Shown: positions 10,936 to 22,425 of the stretch, piece by piece
Layout: every line of letters begins with the position of its first letter
Position numbering within the stretch: the stretch's first letter is position 1
Assembly: GCA_037127315.1 (NCBI GenBank)
Contig: JBBBDQ010001922.1
Span: 381,001-445,000 of the forward strand
Origin: Ascarosepion bandense
Lineage: Eukaryota > Mollusca > Cephalopoda > Sepiida > Sepiidae
Length of the DNA stretch: 64,000 bases
Direction: 5' to 3'
Position numbers and translations under genes: made by a program
Notes under the pieces: generated by a model
The model's input: only the letters and a program-made list of their open reading frames with translations
Database searches by the model: none
What the model was told of the DNA's origin: nothing

Positions 10936-12036
10936 TCTCTGAAGACAGATATCAATCTTTTCACTTACAGTGTGAGCTTATTGTAATATAGGCCTACTCC
11001 AAAAATGTCGAACTAAAAAAAAATATGCAAAAAAACATTTTTCTAGCTTTGAAATCAATAGCAAGAAAATGTTTATTCAACGAAATTGGTTACTGTCGAT
11101 CTGTTTCACTGAATGTTGTAAGTAAAATTGTATAAACACGCGCAATCGTGTACAAGATTTATTGACAATTCGGTCACAAAAAATGGCGTGTAACTTTATA
11201 TATATATATATATATATATAAACTTCTTTTTCTTTTAATAAATCATTCCGGTTTTATATAAAAGAAAATTTATTTGCTTTGATAACTTTTTTAAATTTCT
11301 TAGTTTTATTTTAAATTTAATAACGGGAGTCGACCCCTGCAACATTCAAAAGAGAATCCGTAGAAATGTATGAATCCTACTAATTCCTTTATCTATTAAA
11401 TTTGTGTATGTGGAGGCCTGTTATTAGCAGACATTTTTTTCTTTCCCCTCCCCCCCGTAGCTTATCACTCGTAGGAAGCCGGAAAAAGAATCTAGAACAG
11501 CAGAAGTCAAATCTTTGTCTCCTCACACGGAAAATATCAAGGTCTTGTTAATGAATAGGATTAAATTATATTGCTATTTATTAAGCTTCTTTATGGCCCA
11601 AATCTACAAATACAGGGCACCCAGTGATAATCGTACTCATTACTTAGTCAATAAGACTATATTGTTAACTATTATTCCGCACTAAGCCGTTTAAAATGAA
11701 TTATATTTACTTGATCGTATTTCAGTCTTTCAGATATTTTGTTTGAAAAACCAGATTAATATCATGCTTCCAGTAATTCATTAGTATAAATGGAGAGCGG
11801 CGATGGTGGGGGGTCGATCTCTGGAAAGATCACACGACAACGCTCATCCTTCTTCAAGATGGTTGTGAATTCAGATGTTACTCGTAGATTTACTGCCCTA
11901 TCAATGCTAAAGGAATGTTACCTTATACTTCGTTTATAACTAAGAGGTTATTTCCTGATTTTTTTCCCATCCCCCCAAAACACGTTGATATCTATAATGC
12001 TGCTTACCTTGGAACACTCCGAGTAAAATATTTTAG

Positions 12037-12080
<44 letters not shown>
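10936..12080. other. AT-rich spacer with microsatellites
   Basis: Apart from the weak exon candidate at 11461 it contains (TA)n at about 11198-11221 and 12043-12076, and a GGTGGGGGGTCGATC patch near 11806 that faintly resembles one near 5910. No gene is recognised. Confidence 0.45.
11461..11541 (+). CDS. Weak candidate coding exon
   Basis: A very strong pyrimidine tract (TTTTTTTCTTTCCCCTCCCC) ends in GTAG at 11460. It is followed by 27 open codons, hydrophilic and rich in K, E, R, S and T (ITRRKPEKESRTAEVK is part of it), and then a poor donor-like AAG|GTCTTG. The frame stays open further downstream. No family is recognised. The weak donor and short length make this much less convincing than 6151-6255 or 55038-55134. 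Confidence 0.2.
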
Positions 12081-12240
12081 AATCATATCACCCCGAGCAA
12101 GGCGGTAACGCCACTGATGTGTAGGGGGCTACGTAAGAGTGAAAAGATTGGAAATGAGAAAGCCGGAAACCACATCTTAAACAAGGAATGAGCCTCTACA
12201 CCTGTTCAATAGATGTGGGTGGAGTGTGAACTGGGCGATG
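12081..12240 (-). mobile_element. SINE-B (minus)
   Basis: Begins on this strand with AATCATATCACCCCGAGC directly after a (TA)n tract and ends at GAACTGGGCGATG. It has internal substitutions and a small deletion around the ...ACATCTTAAACAAGGAATG... segment. The 3' tail is adjacent to (TA)n rather than a long poly-A. Confidence 0.85.
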
Positions 12241-12881
12241 TTTCCTTTAAATGGTTTTGATTAGTATATGGTGTGTGCGTGGAGGGGGGGGTCCGTGTTG
12301 TGATATTTTGAGTTCACAAAGGCGGAATTTTTTTTTTTTTGTCTCAAAGGCCGTCGTCGAATCTCTTAGGATGCTGCGTTTCTTACGTGTAAAACTCCTC
12401 GTCACTAATACCATTTTTTGTCAAAAATGAAGTCTTGGCTTTTTTTTGGGGGGGAGGGCATGGAGCACTGTTTCTGTGTATCTATATACCCCACCTCTTA
12501 ATGGGATTAATCTAGTTGAGAATATAATGCAAACACCAATCTCTTGATAATGCTGTGTCTCGATTCCCCCCTCCCCCAATCGTCTTTTCATATCTTCCCA
12601 CTTCTTAGGATAATTCTAAAGAGTTTTGCAAAGTACACCGATAATGATGGGCATGCCTGAAACTTTGAAATTTTTTTTTTAAATTCTATAAAACAAATTA
12701 ACTTTTATGTATATTATTATTTTATTCTAAATCACGTGTTCATTGTCTGGCGCTTCAACTCGATGCCTGTTTAACACTTTATCACAATGATACCATTTTT
12801 GTTTGTCACTATTTATCGACTGACGCCTTTGTGTTGTTTTTTGCTTTGCTTTTTCTCCACTGTCTCTCCATTTATTGTTTA

Positions 12882-13436
12882 TTAGCATCATAGCCCGGCG
12901 TTGCCCGTGCAACTCGGAACATTTTAATTTCTTCAGCGGATGAAACAAATGTTTAAATTCGCTGCAGACACTTAAAATATAATCTATTTATATAAAAGGC
13001 AATCTGAGTTTGCGTGTGATTGTTCCCTATTTAATATTTCTTCTGTTTAATTACGGGAAAAAATATTCACATTTTTTGTTGACCAAATTACTTTTAAAAA
13101 CATCGGAATAAAAATTAAATATAAAGGCTCACTTTATCTATATATATATATATATATATATATATAACAATGTTTTAGTCGCGTTTGACACGTGTGATTT
13201 GATTTTTGTGACGTAATTCAGCAACCATCTTAGATGTTTTACGGAGCAAATGTAAATAATCTGCTTCATTGGCCAAAAAGTACGAAAGGGAAAATGACTG
13301 AACTTAAACTCAAAAAGTATGTGCTGACCTGGCTTCCCTGTAGATGTGTCCCTAGAAAGTTCGAATGGCGTAGCTTAAATGTAGGCGTGCATAGGGAACA
13401 GTCACGTACGATCACAGATTGCCTTATATAATATGA
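12882..13436 (-). mobile_element. Helitron-like element, family 2 (composite)
   Basis: On the minus strand the 3' end reads a GC-rich stem region (CACGGGCAACGCCGGGC), then TATGATG, then CTAA next to T: the hairpin plus CTRR|T signature of a Helitron. The 5' end near 13436 reads TCATATTATATAAGGCAATC. Inside, at 12983, a plus-oriented second 5' end (TCTATTTATATAAAAGGCAA) follows an A, so one copy seems inserted in, or inverted within, the other. No Rep/helicase is present, so it is non-autonomous. A (TA)n tract at 13138-13166 lies inside. Confidence 0.55.
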
Positions 13437-13690
13437 AATCGCTTAAACCTTATCTATTCAAATTTTTCAAGGTTAAGCAATCAAATATGTACTTAACCCC
13501 CAAGTGATTTTCGTGTGTCTGCACTAAATGTTGATAATGCTAATTTCCAGGAGGATCAAGAGGACGCTGCAATTTGAAACAGTTAAAATTTTATTTAACT
13601 TTATAAGAATCATCAACTCGCAACTCTAAGATACCCAATGAGAATCCAACACGTTACCCAACAATAACAGCTCGCCAGATTAGTTTCTTT

Positions 13691-13857
13691 CCTTTTATTC
13701 ATTGCATCTCAAGTAAGGCGATAATCCCACTAAGACGCAAGGCTTTACTAAGAGTAAAAGATAATGCGAAAACTTTAAAGAACCGGAAACAGAAAACCGC
13801 TACCGTTATTTTAAAAAAAAAAAAAAAAAGGTGGGAAGGAGCGTTAACCGAGCGATG
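13691..13857 (-). mobile_element. SINE-B, old diverged copy (minus)
   Basis: Shares CATCTCAAGTAAGGCGATAA, CCACTAAGACGC, AACCGGAAAC and the head GTTAACCGAGCGATG with SINE-B, in order, but with many substitutions. A poly-A run sits at 13812-13829. Confidence 0.6.
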
Positions 13858-13859
13858 CT

Positions 13860-14513
13860 TGCTGACCATAAAGCACACAGGAGACGCCCTTTATAGCAAC
13901 TAGACGAAAAGATTTACTTTGAAACTTTATTATTCATTAAAGATTAGAAACAAGGAAACCCATGAATAAAGTTACCCAAATATAAGACATGAATTATAAT
14001 TCGGCAATGTTATAGTATTAGTCTGAGAAAAAAATCTGAAAAGGGAAGACTGGCGCTTCTGTAATAACCCTCCGAAAGCCTTTGAAATTTAAAAGAATTA
14101 AGGACAGAATTGAAACAATCCAAATAACTAGATTACTGCAAGTCAGTTTGGAATACTGAGGAAAGTGCTGGAAGTAGTAAATAAACCCGCTGTGAATAGC
14201 TTTCGACATTACGTGTATGAATATAAAATTAAGATCTTTTGAAATAGCAATGACGAAAAAAAATAGCCATATATCAAAATGGCGGGTGAGTGAGCAAAGA
14301 AATAATTTTTGGTATATTTACAGACAAATTCTTCAAATGGAACTCAAATCGAAGAGCAATGGTAAAATAATAAAGAATAACAAGGCAAGTTCTAGAATCT
14401 AAAGATTTTACTGTCTCTTGATCTACAGTAAGACGCTATCTGGTGGGCAAGCTCAGGGTTAATAAATGGAATGGCATAAAATTTTCCAATGGATAAGATA
14501 CTTCTATTTTTTT

Positions 14514-14557
<44 letters not shown>

Positions 14558-16560
14558 GAGAGAACAATACTGTCCTTATGGTGCTCCGATTTCAAAACGA
14601 TAAAACTTCAAACCTGACACTTTTTATCAAATTCTTGAAGGTTGCTTTTGTGTGCATATGTCCCCTTTACGAACTCTCACTGGGACGTGATATGTCCCCT
14701 TCCATCATCGTCACCCACATTGTATGTAATGTTGATTGTCGGATAGTAATAATTTGCATAAGAGACAAGTTTAATGACTTCAACTGAATATTTAGAACGC
14801 GATTAGAAGGAAAAGGTTGACAGGATGCAAAAGGATTTGAATGGATAAAGCGTGTGGAGTGAAGAAAATTAGGAAATAGTGGACGGAGAAAGGAAGGTAG
14901 ACACGAGAATGATAAAGAAAAAAAATGGGTGCTTATAAGAAAGAAAATATTTGAAAGAAGGTAAAAAATGAATTAAAAGGAGAGAAAGAGTTCAGAAGAA
15001 AATTCAAGATGGGAGAGTAATAATAATGAAAACGTATAAAGGAGGAAAAAGAAGTCTTCCGAAAAGTGCTGTTCACACCGCAGACGTTTGCAAACATAAA
15101 ATTTTAAAAGGCTTTATCAGTTGCTTATTCATAATATGGGATCACTTCACTAACGAAATATTAAAGAAGAAAAAAAGTCCTTAATAAGAATAAGAAACAA
15201 AAGAAAAAGAAATTCGCCCAGAAAACAATTTCCTTCGACAAAAATTCTTAAATGTTGATTTAACAAATAACAATAGAGATTATTGCGTTTTATGATATCC
15301 CATCTGTTCTGTCCGACGCCATTTTATTTTTGTTATTATTACTTTATTTTCTTTTTTTTTTTTTTTTTCTTTATTACAATTATTTCAAACGCAAAACATT
15401 ATTGTTCTGTCTCTTCATTGAAAGATCCTTATTTGTGACCAGGCAAGTGGAGCAGACAAAAGACTCAATATATACAAAAATAAAAATAAGCTGAGAGAAC
15501 ATAGATTGAAGGAAAGAAAACGTGGGATTTAATATGGAAGCAAGGCGGGCAACGTTAATATTAGGTACGGAATTTGCATGACGAGTTCACTGGTTGTGAT
15601 TGGAGTGGAGCCAGTGTTGTTTACCATGATATTGATTCTTAGCAAATTAGCCTGGAACACTTACCATTGCGTGGCTCGTTAACCACTACCTTTTTTTCCT
15701 TTCCTTCTCGTTCCCTCATGTGTTATATCAACAAATCTCTCTCTATTTACAATTTGTTTGTTTATTGTGTATATAGTGATGCTTGAAGGAAAAAAAAATT
15801 GTCAGTTTTACAACTTTTTATTTATTTACTGTTAAAGGAATGTCTTAATTTATCAAAAGTGAAAAATATTAAAAACAAAAAACATACAATCTTCAGAATG
15901 TTTAATAGTGTTTTCTATGCATATATTTACTTAAAACTTAATTTGAAAATAGTTAAACCAGGAATTTTAAAATGTTTTTTTATCCGAGGCAATGAAATTG
16001 CTAATTTTGTATTTGTTTAGTCATTGTTTTGTTTCAAAGAATAAATGACTCTTCAAGAATTAAATTTCTGGAGGGCCTCGTGGATATTTCTAAGTTTGTT
16101 TGAACTAACATCCTTATCTTTTATATGTATTGTTCCATTGCATACACTATTTCAGATGAAATGCAATCCCATGATCCTCTGAGGAGAGCATAATTTCCTC
16201 GCTCTTATCAATGCAACTCTTCGCATGTGGGGAGAAGCACCTAATTTCCCATAAAATAATCATCCCTGGAGAACGGGTATATTTAGTTAAGACACAAAAA
16301 GAATAAATAATAGCAAAATAAAAGGTGAATGTCTCTAAAATATATATTTTCGTCATTGGAATTCAAATTATTTATTTCTTCATTAAAATCATTTATTTAG
16401 CTAGTCAAGATTTGACCCAAATTTATCTTTACACAATAATTGCACATTCATAACATTCGTGAAAGCTGCTGAAAAGTTATCAGCCATACCAGCTTCCCGA
16501 AAATCTGGCTAAATAAACAAGTTTAATATAGCACCTTGTGCTATTGGACAATGGTCTAGC
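13860..16560. other. Unique-looking spacer; purine-rich block at 14795-15065
   Basis: No gene or transposon protein recognised. A (TA)n lies at 14526-14553. From about 14795 to 15065 the plus strand is strongly purine-rich (AGGAAAAGG, GGAGAGAAAGAG, GGAGGAAAAAGAAG). On the minus strand, 16285 down to 16150 is a compositionally coding-like frame after a TTCTCCAG acceptor-like site (SPHAKSCIDKSEEIMLSSED, then stop after HLK). It could be an exon fragment or a repeat. Confidence 0.4.
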
Positions 16561-16618
16561 GTCATGGTTCCCAACCCCGAGGTAAATTACTCCAGTGTGG
16601 TAATGCGCCCATATATTT

Positions 16619-16805
16619 ATTTATTTTTTTTTTTTTTTTAATCGTATCACCCCAAGCAAGGCAGTAACGCCACTGATGCGCAGGGGGCTAGTTAAGAGTA
16701 AAAAAAATTGGAAAAGAAAGCCGGAAACCACATCCTAAACAGGGAACAAGGGATGAGCCTCTTTATCTGTTCAAAAGACGTGGGTGGAGTGTGAACCGGG
16801 CGATG
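16619..16805 (-). mobile_element. SINE-B nested in the hAT element
   Basis: Poly-T, then ATCGTATCACCCCAAGCAAG, through AGCCGGAAACCACATCC, to GTGAACCGGGCGATG. It lies between the left inverted end and the transposase relic of the hAT copy, so it inserted after the hAT did. Confidence 0.85.
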
Positions 16806-17435
16806 GGGGTAATGGATGTTTTGGTTTAGGAACTTCAGGACAATACAGCTTCATTTTGTGGAAAATTGAAACTGTGAACCAGATGTATTGGAAAGGGAAT
16901 TTTTGCACAATTTTCTGCATTGGGTGCCTTCCTTGATAAAGTTAATTCTGAAGACATCCTCAATCACATGAAGACAGACATCAGTGAGCTCCTAAATGGC
17001 CTCTTGGAAAACTTACGTAAGTACTTTCCAAACTTGAATAATTCCAACAATGAATGGGTAAAAAAAAAAAAAAAAATCTCTATCTTGTGAGTGAAGATAG
17101 CATTCCTGATGAGGACTATCCAGCAAAATAGGAATTTCCCTCACATTCAGGATGAACAATGCATGGAAGCTTTTGTTTGAGATCAAGTCTGGTCTAGACA
17201 ATTTTGAATCTCTCGTCTGCAGGACATACAAACACTAGCCTCTAGAGCAGTACAAATTCTCATAGGATTTTCAACCACATATCTATGTGAACAAGCTTTT
17301 TCTACTGTCCTTGGAATGAATACCAAGAAGCGTAGCAGACTCAACGTGGCAGACGACGCCCGAATAGCCCTTTCAGTCACAAAGTCAAGAATAAATAAAC
17401 TGGCACAGGTTATACAAGCTCAACACTCACATTAA
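16806..17435 (+). pseudogene. hAT transposase relic (ZBED5/SCAND3-like C-terminus)
   Basis: The C-terminal block reads FSTTYLCEQAFSTV, KKRSRLNVADDARIALS and ends QAQHSH-stop at 17435. This matches the dimerisation region typical of hAT transposases of the ZBED5/SCAND3 group (FPTTYLCE...F, K.R.RL..DDLR). Upstream, in shifted frames, are FLDKVNSEDILNHMKTDISE and LRKYFPNL, also typical of this family. A poly-A expansion at 17060, frameshifts and stops (around 17085 and 17185) break the frame, and the N-terminal BED finger and RNase H catalytic region are absent. It is not functional. Confidence 0.8.
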
Positions 17436-17812
17436 GAATCACGCCTATATTACAGCTACTATACATCTGATTATTATAGATTAGTATTATTGTATTGAAT
17501 AATTTCCATTAACGTTGTCTGCTTTTGATGTATGAAAATATAATTACTCCTTTTCCTATATTACGGGTATTTGTTTATTGGGGTAAAGGATAGTGAAATT
17601 GCGATTTTGGGGTAATCGCAGCAAAAAGGTTGGGAACCTATGTTCTGTCGGGTAAAAGCGTTGGTTTGTGACTTGAGTGACAGTTGTTGTGAGGTCAAAC
17701 CTCTTATATATAAAACTGATATTATTCCAATTATAATCATCGTTTTTTAAGACCAACGTTGCCGATAAGCTGATTTCTAAGCGCCGCTTAAATGTGACAC
17801 ATGCTGAAAGTA

Positions 17813-17900
17813 TAGGATACCTAGTGAGGATCGAACTCACTAATTTGTAATAGCGAGACAAGCCTTCTATTCAATACGTCGAGTTGCCTACATTGCCGAT
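17813..17900 (-). mobile_element. tRNA-derived SINE, family C (minus)
   Basis: On the minus strand it reads GCTTGTCTCGCTATTAC then TTAGTGAGTTCGATCCTCAC and TAGGTATCC. This matches the copy at 3243 over the B-box and flanks. The adjacent 17645-17700 segment also has tRNA-like words (GTGAGGTCAAACCTC), so older SINE sequence may flank the hAT. Confidence 0.45.
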
Positions 17901-17957
17901 GAGTGAAGTTAAAATTTAAAACAAATAGTGACCTGAGAGTAACTATTATTTTGACTT

Positions 17958-18265
17958 TTTATGTGCCGTGTCCCTTCAGGACTTAGGTGAGGATGCTGTT
18001 CCCCATTTTCCTGTCCCTTGTAGCTCTTAATTTCTTTTGTCTTATTTCTCAGAAGTTCCGCTTAAGCTAATCAAGTATATAAAACGCTGTTTTCCCCCGT
18101 TTCTCTTTCTCTCCGTCCGTCCTGTGAGTATCATATTCTCCAAGCCTTTGCGTCCCAGTAACTCCAGCTGTCTTTTTCCGATTCCGTCTTCCCCCAAAAC
18201 TTTATCGTTACACGTTCGGTTCGGTTCGGTATCCTCAGAATTCTTAAGTTTTATTGTGGGCACGT
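17958..18265 (-). mobile_element. LINE-R 3' fragment (minus)
   Basis: The complement of the conserved LINE-R 3' end (CGTCCTGAAGGGACACGGCACAT) starts at about 17961. The frame then carries a diverged GH..RK.GLENMILTGR-like peptide (GRKGLENMILTGRTERKRNG reads out directly) and KNSEDTEPNRTC. It is a truncated, mutated end of an endonuclease/reverse-transcriptase LINE. Confidence 0.7.
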
Positions 18266-18483
18266 TCATGATTGTTTTGCTTAGGAATCTTAAAAAGTTT
18301 ATATCGCGCTTATCCCCTGCCTTTTAACATGTTCTACCCTTTCTAGCATTTTGTGGCCCTGAGCATCACTGCAATATATATATATATATATATACAGTTG
18401 GATTGTTGAGTTTGTGACCCTGGGTTTAACGCTTCTGCGATCACAAAAGTGTGAAACCTGCTGCAAAAAGTTCATAAACTTAA

Positions 18484-18680
18484 CCCTCTAGGGCCATTCG
18501 TATCATATTTGATACAGTATTTCCCTATAAGGAAACATTTGGTATTTATTTACTGAGCAGTCAGTACTGCTTTCATTTGAAATTTATAAAATATTTCTCT
18601 TAAAAAATTTTTCAGGAAAATATTTCTTTCAAGGCTTGTTTTCATACTGTATCAAATATGATACGAATGGCCCTAGAGGG
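18484..18680. mobile_element. piggyBac-type MITE with perfect inverted ends
   Basis: Both ends begin CCCTCTAGGGCCATTCGTAT. The inverted repeats are identical over 37 bp by direct comparison (18484-18520 against 18644-18680), and the 197-bp element is flanked by TTAA on both sides (18480-18483 and 18681-18684). TTAA duplication with a CCCT-type end is the hallmark of the piggyBac superfamily. It has no coding capacity, and perfect ends suggest recent mobility. Confidence 0.85.
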
Positions 18681-18699
18681 TTAAGAAAAACAGTTATAT

Positions 18700-19508
18700 C
18701 GTCAAAATCTTTATTATTAAGAAAAACCAAAGTAATTTTTTTTTATTATCAGAAAATTTGGATCGTTGACTATACCAAGTTTAAAGTGAACATTCCTAAA
18801 ACTAGATTACGAAGAATATTTCCAACATTTTTATGATTACTGAGTACTTAAATTATATATAAATAAAGCGTTTACCCGTCATTTTCTTAAATTGTTTTAA
18901 TAGATAACGTCTCCGTATCAGTGCTTGACAAGTGCTTGTCGGGTGTGTAAAAATACTTAAATTCCTACTACTGTTTTAATATTCTATGTTTTTTAACTTA
19001 AAGTAATTTATAATTGTTTCAAATCAGATTAAATATACTGTAAATCAGTTAATGTTCTTCAAATAAAGTCTAAGAAAAGTATATTTTCTTTCTGGAAGAT
19101 TCTTTTTAATACAGGAAATTACTTAGCAATGAAAGACGGCTAAAAAGCACGCTAATTAGCTATTTTTGCAACAGATAAAATAGTAAATTTAATCCTTCAG
19201 ATTTAAATTAAATGTAAAATGAAAACTTCAAAAAAGCTTTACCAATTTAAAAAAAATTCATTTTGAAACTTAGGTATCGCGAATTATCGCAGAAAACTAC
19301 TTAAAATACCCCCCCCACACACACACACTTATATGAATGGAATAAGTAAAGAACAGGTAGGATAAAGTGTATTTAATCTAACATGTTTTACTTCTTCAGA
19401 TATGTTAAGACGAATGATTTAAAGAAAAAAAAATTAAATCATTTGTTTTTAACAAATCTCCGAAGAAGCTTATTGAAGACGTTTTTTTCCTACTTGTTTA
19501 TTACTTAT

Positions 19509-19562
<54 letters not shown>

Positions 19563-20510
19563 TCTCGACTCTCTAATCGTTTTTGTCGGAAACCTATTTC
19601 AATCTGGCTGTTCGGTTCTAAGATTTGAATATGGTAATGATGACATGTGCAGAGCCAACCAGACATTTTGGAAGGACATCACTGAGAATGGTCTCCAAAT
19701 GACATCCCTCAGATTTTGAATTTAGCTTTGTCTCTCACAATATATATATATATATATTAGTGTGTGTGCGCGTGTTTCCTTAATTCTAACAAAGGTGCTT
19801 ATATATCTGTAAGAAGCTGGAAGACAAAAGTACAAAAATAGAGCAGAAAACAATTTTATTTAATCAACATTCAAGAAAGTTACAAAATGTTAGTTAATTT
19901 TTCCGTTAAAAAAAACACTTTCTTAAGTGATTATTTTTATTCTGAGACGTTAGCGTTTAGTAATAAAAGCGGAAATAAACGAAAATGAAACTCATTAGTT
20001 GATAACACGTTCGTTACTTAGATCTGTCTTTCAAAGATTTTGTCTTTTTTTTTCTAATTTGGAAAATAACTTCCGGTTGTTAATAAACGCATCAAATACG
20101 CTAAACATTTCTCATTGGATCAAATCATTGCAAAAATCAACCAATGATTTCTTGTTAGTAAAACATTAATCATTAACTGATAAAAATAAAGAAAAACAAC
20201 TTGCTAAATGATGAGCCATTCAAACGCTGTTATTTTTGTTAGTTTCAATTTTCAAATGTCTTCATTTATTTTAGTTCCATTTCAGTTTCATCAGCAGAGG
20301 CCGAAAATTAAATGACGGAAAAATGTGATTACAAGTTTGGGCCAATGGTACAGTTTTATCCGTTAAATGATTAAAATTTTTGTTTATATTTAGAGAAAAT
20401 ATTGCTAATTTTATAGCTCAAGATTGAATAAAAAAAATCAAAAGCAACATTTTATTTTATTTCTTTTTATAGAAATGCTTTGTAATAATTAAATGTTAAG
20501 TCCACTGAAT
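18700..20510. other. AT-rich spacer with long (TA)n
   Basis: A (TA)n of about 40 bp at 19518-19560, another at 19738-19758 and a (CA)n near 19314. ORFs at 18636-18836 and 19383-19628 are shadows of the MITE and the microsatellite. No gene was recognised. Confidence 0.5.
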
Positions 20511-20511
20511 A

Positions 20512-20780
20512 TGCTGATGGTGTAGTGGATAGCAGCTCAGAATGAGAAATAGAAGGTTCGAGCTTCAGTCAAAATAATCTTTCCTCATCTTCTCTCCCTA
20601 GAGTGGGATCTGAAGCCTACGTTGCCAATCATTCTAGTGATGATGATTCAATAAAAACATACCCCACCGTCAGCAGCATAAGCAATTCGTGGGGGTGCGT
20701 CGGCCGATGAAAAACTCACGGTGACTGAAATTCTTCAGTCGTCTGAGTTTTGCATTCTGCCGCATGTGGAGAAAGAGTTC
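20512..20780 (+). mobile_element. Possible tRNA-derived SINE, family D
   Basis: The head TGGTGTAGTGGATAGCAGC (A-box-like) is followed by GAAGGTTCGAGCTTCAGTC (B-box-like) about 40 bp later. The body differs from SINE-A (GTGGGGGTGCGTCGGCCGAT, GACTGAAATTCTTCAGTC) and its 3' limit is unclear. Only one copy is obvious in the window. Confidence 0.4.
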
Positions 20781-20844
20781 TTCATTTATTCAAGTCCGCT
20801 GCCGAAGATTATGGCATTTTCTTCTTTCATGCAATAGGTCATTT

Positions 20845-21065
20845 CATGGCATGAGCGATCAAGGCCCTCTACAACATCCTTTGTCGCTCTAAATAACTCT
20901 AGCTCATTGTCTTTGTTCTGTTATCCATTTACACAAACTTACATAGTCGTTCTGTCGCCGTCTCATTCTCCATTTGCTCTCAATGTGTCTTGTGAGTGTT
21001 AAATTTTCCAAACCTTCTTTTCTGATACTTTTCGAAATATCAGCTGCCTCTGACTGTTAGTAGCT
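20845..21065 (-). mobile_element. LINE-R 3' fragment, strongly diverged
   Basis: Order and wording follow the LINE-R 3' end on the minus strand: GGCATGAGCGATCAAGG, then TTGTGAGTGTTAAATTTTCC, then AACCTTCTTTTCTGATAC and CAGCTGCCTCTGACTG. Divergence is too high for a clean translation. Confidence 0.45.
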
Positions 21066-21204
21066 TCAGCATCCATCGATAGACCCACATATCACCTCAA
21101 GTCCCTACTTGCAAAGGGAATGTGCACCATTCATTGTCTTATTGAAGATTATACATTACATAGATTCAGTACAATTGTTTTTAGTGGCATTTTTTTTTTT
21201 TTTT

Positions 21205-21850
21205 TTTAATCGTATCGGGATCGATCACGTTGCAGATTCTCCGTTGAATTTTGTCAAGGACGCCAGGTGGATAGCAGGGTAACCCGTCCAGATATGGCAG
21301 CAATATTCAATGCACGAGCGGATGGTAGATTTATATATGTACAGGATTGTTTCAGACGGTAAAAACTTCCTGACCCTGCACAGAACCGACCTTCTAAGCA
21401 GCAGGTTTAGCTATGGATTCTATGCAGACATTCCACTTGAGGTCTGTTGTAAGAGCTAATCCGAGGAAGCGCAATCATTTATTTTCAGGGAGACTTGCCT
21501 GATCCATGCTAATGGTGGGGGGATTGGGAACTATTGTCTTTGATGGTTAGTAGATAGCAGCTTCGTTTTAGAAGCATTAAAATTCACGAGCCATTTCTTA
21601 CCCGAGTCCATCACGGATTGGAGGCCATTTTCAAGCTCAGCAGCGACGTTTTTGTCAGCCTCGGCAGATTTTTTGATCGATGCGAGAGTAAACCGTAGTG
21701 TCGTCAGCGTATATGCCTACTTGGGGTCTTATTACATCGGGTGGAGGTGGGGGGTCGTTAATGTAGATAAGAAAAAGTGGAGGACCTAGAATAGAGCCTT
21801 AAAGGACATCCGCATTCGTGCGAATAATTTCCTTAGTTTTCTGAAAGACA
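21205..21850 (-). pseudogene. LINE-J reverse transcriptase fragment with YADD motif
   Basis: On the minus strand the frame reads [20 protein letters not shown] and then [15 protein letters not shown]. These are palm motifs of a non-LTR reverse transcriptase, YADD being the catalytic aspartate pair. Further on come ISMDQASLPENK, LRFLGLALTTDLKWN, a YKS/EYC-type region rendered as IYHPLVH*ILLPYLDG, and VLDKIQRRICNVIDPD. Several stops and frameshifts mark it as dead. The order and wording match jockey/CR1-clade elements. The 3' end, at about 21210, is cut off by poly-T without the usual tail. Confidence 0.8.
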
Positions 21851-21923
21851 TGCTTCACTATTTCTCTGTTATTACACGACCAAGGATCGGCATTCAAGAA
21901 GACTGTTTGTGTTTAAGTTGTGT

Positions 21924-22211
21924 GATGTGCGTTGTGGTACAGTGGATATCGACTCGGAACGACAAATCGGGGAGCCGAGTTCGAATTCCAGTTGAATTCC
22001 TTTGCATTCACTTACGCACAAATACCCTTTGGAAAGGTGTTAATCCGTCTCTCCCCTCTACTTATGGGTTAAACAATAGGACAGATTGGGTTCTATAGTT
22101 TTGGTCAGCAACCAGTCTACCGCAGAAAGGAATGGCAACCTACTGCGGGATAATCTTCTGCTCAGTCAGTCATGTCTCGAAAGAGACATCATCGCCCAAA
22201 CTGACTGACTT
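21924..22211 (+). mobile_element. SINE-A, full length (plus)
   Basis: GATGTGCGTTGTGGTACAG at the 5' end, B-box GAGTTCGAATTCCAG, and all middle blocks. Near the 3' end is the small palindrome CATGTCTC...GAGACAT, and it ends CAAACTGACTGACT. One of the better-preserved copies. The ORF at 21850-22098 is a by-product. Confidence 0.9.
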
Positions 22212-22425
22212 TTAAATACTAACGTATTTCGATTGTTACTTTTTGATCCTTTTGACTTTAATATTTTAATCTTTTTTAACATCAGTTTTAATACACAAAA
22301 GATTAAGAAATGCAAGCGGACAGAAATAATCCGAAAAGGCGGTGTGATGATGTTGCCAGAAAGATAACTCCGAAATGTCCTAACACATTTCTTACTATCT
22401 CCTGTAGATGTTCACGTGACACGGG

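Larger units (their letters stand above)
16563..17642 (+). mobile_element. hAT-superfamily DNA transposon, decayed
   Basis: Ends are CATGGTTCCCAACC on the left and GGTTGGGAACCTATG on the right, matching the CAGTGGTTCCCAACC-type inverted ends of ZBED/SCAND3-like hAT elements. It carries a transposase relic (16806-17435) and is interrupted by SINE-B at 16619-16805. Candidate 8-bp target duplications (TCTAGCGT / TCTGTCGG) match only partly, fitting an old insertion. Confidence 0.75.
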
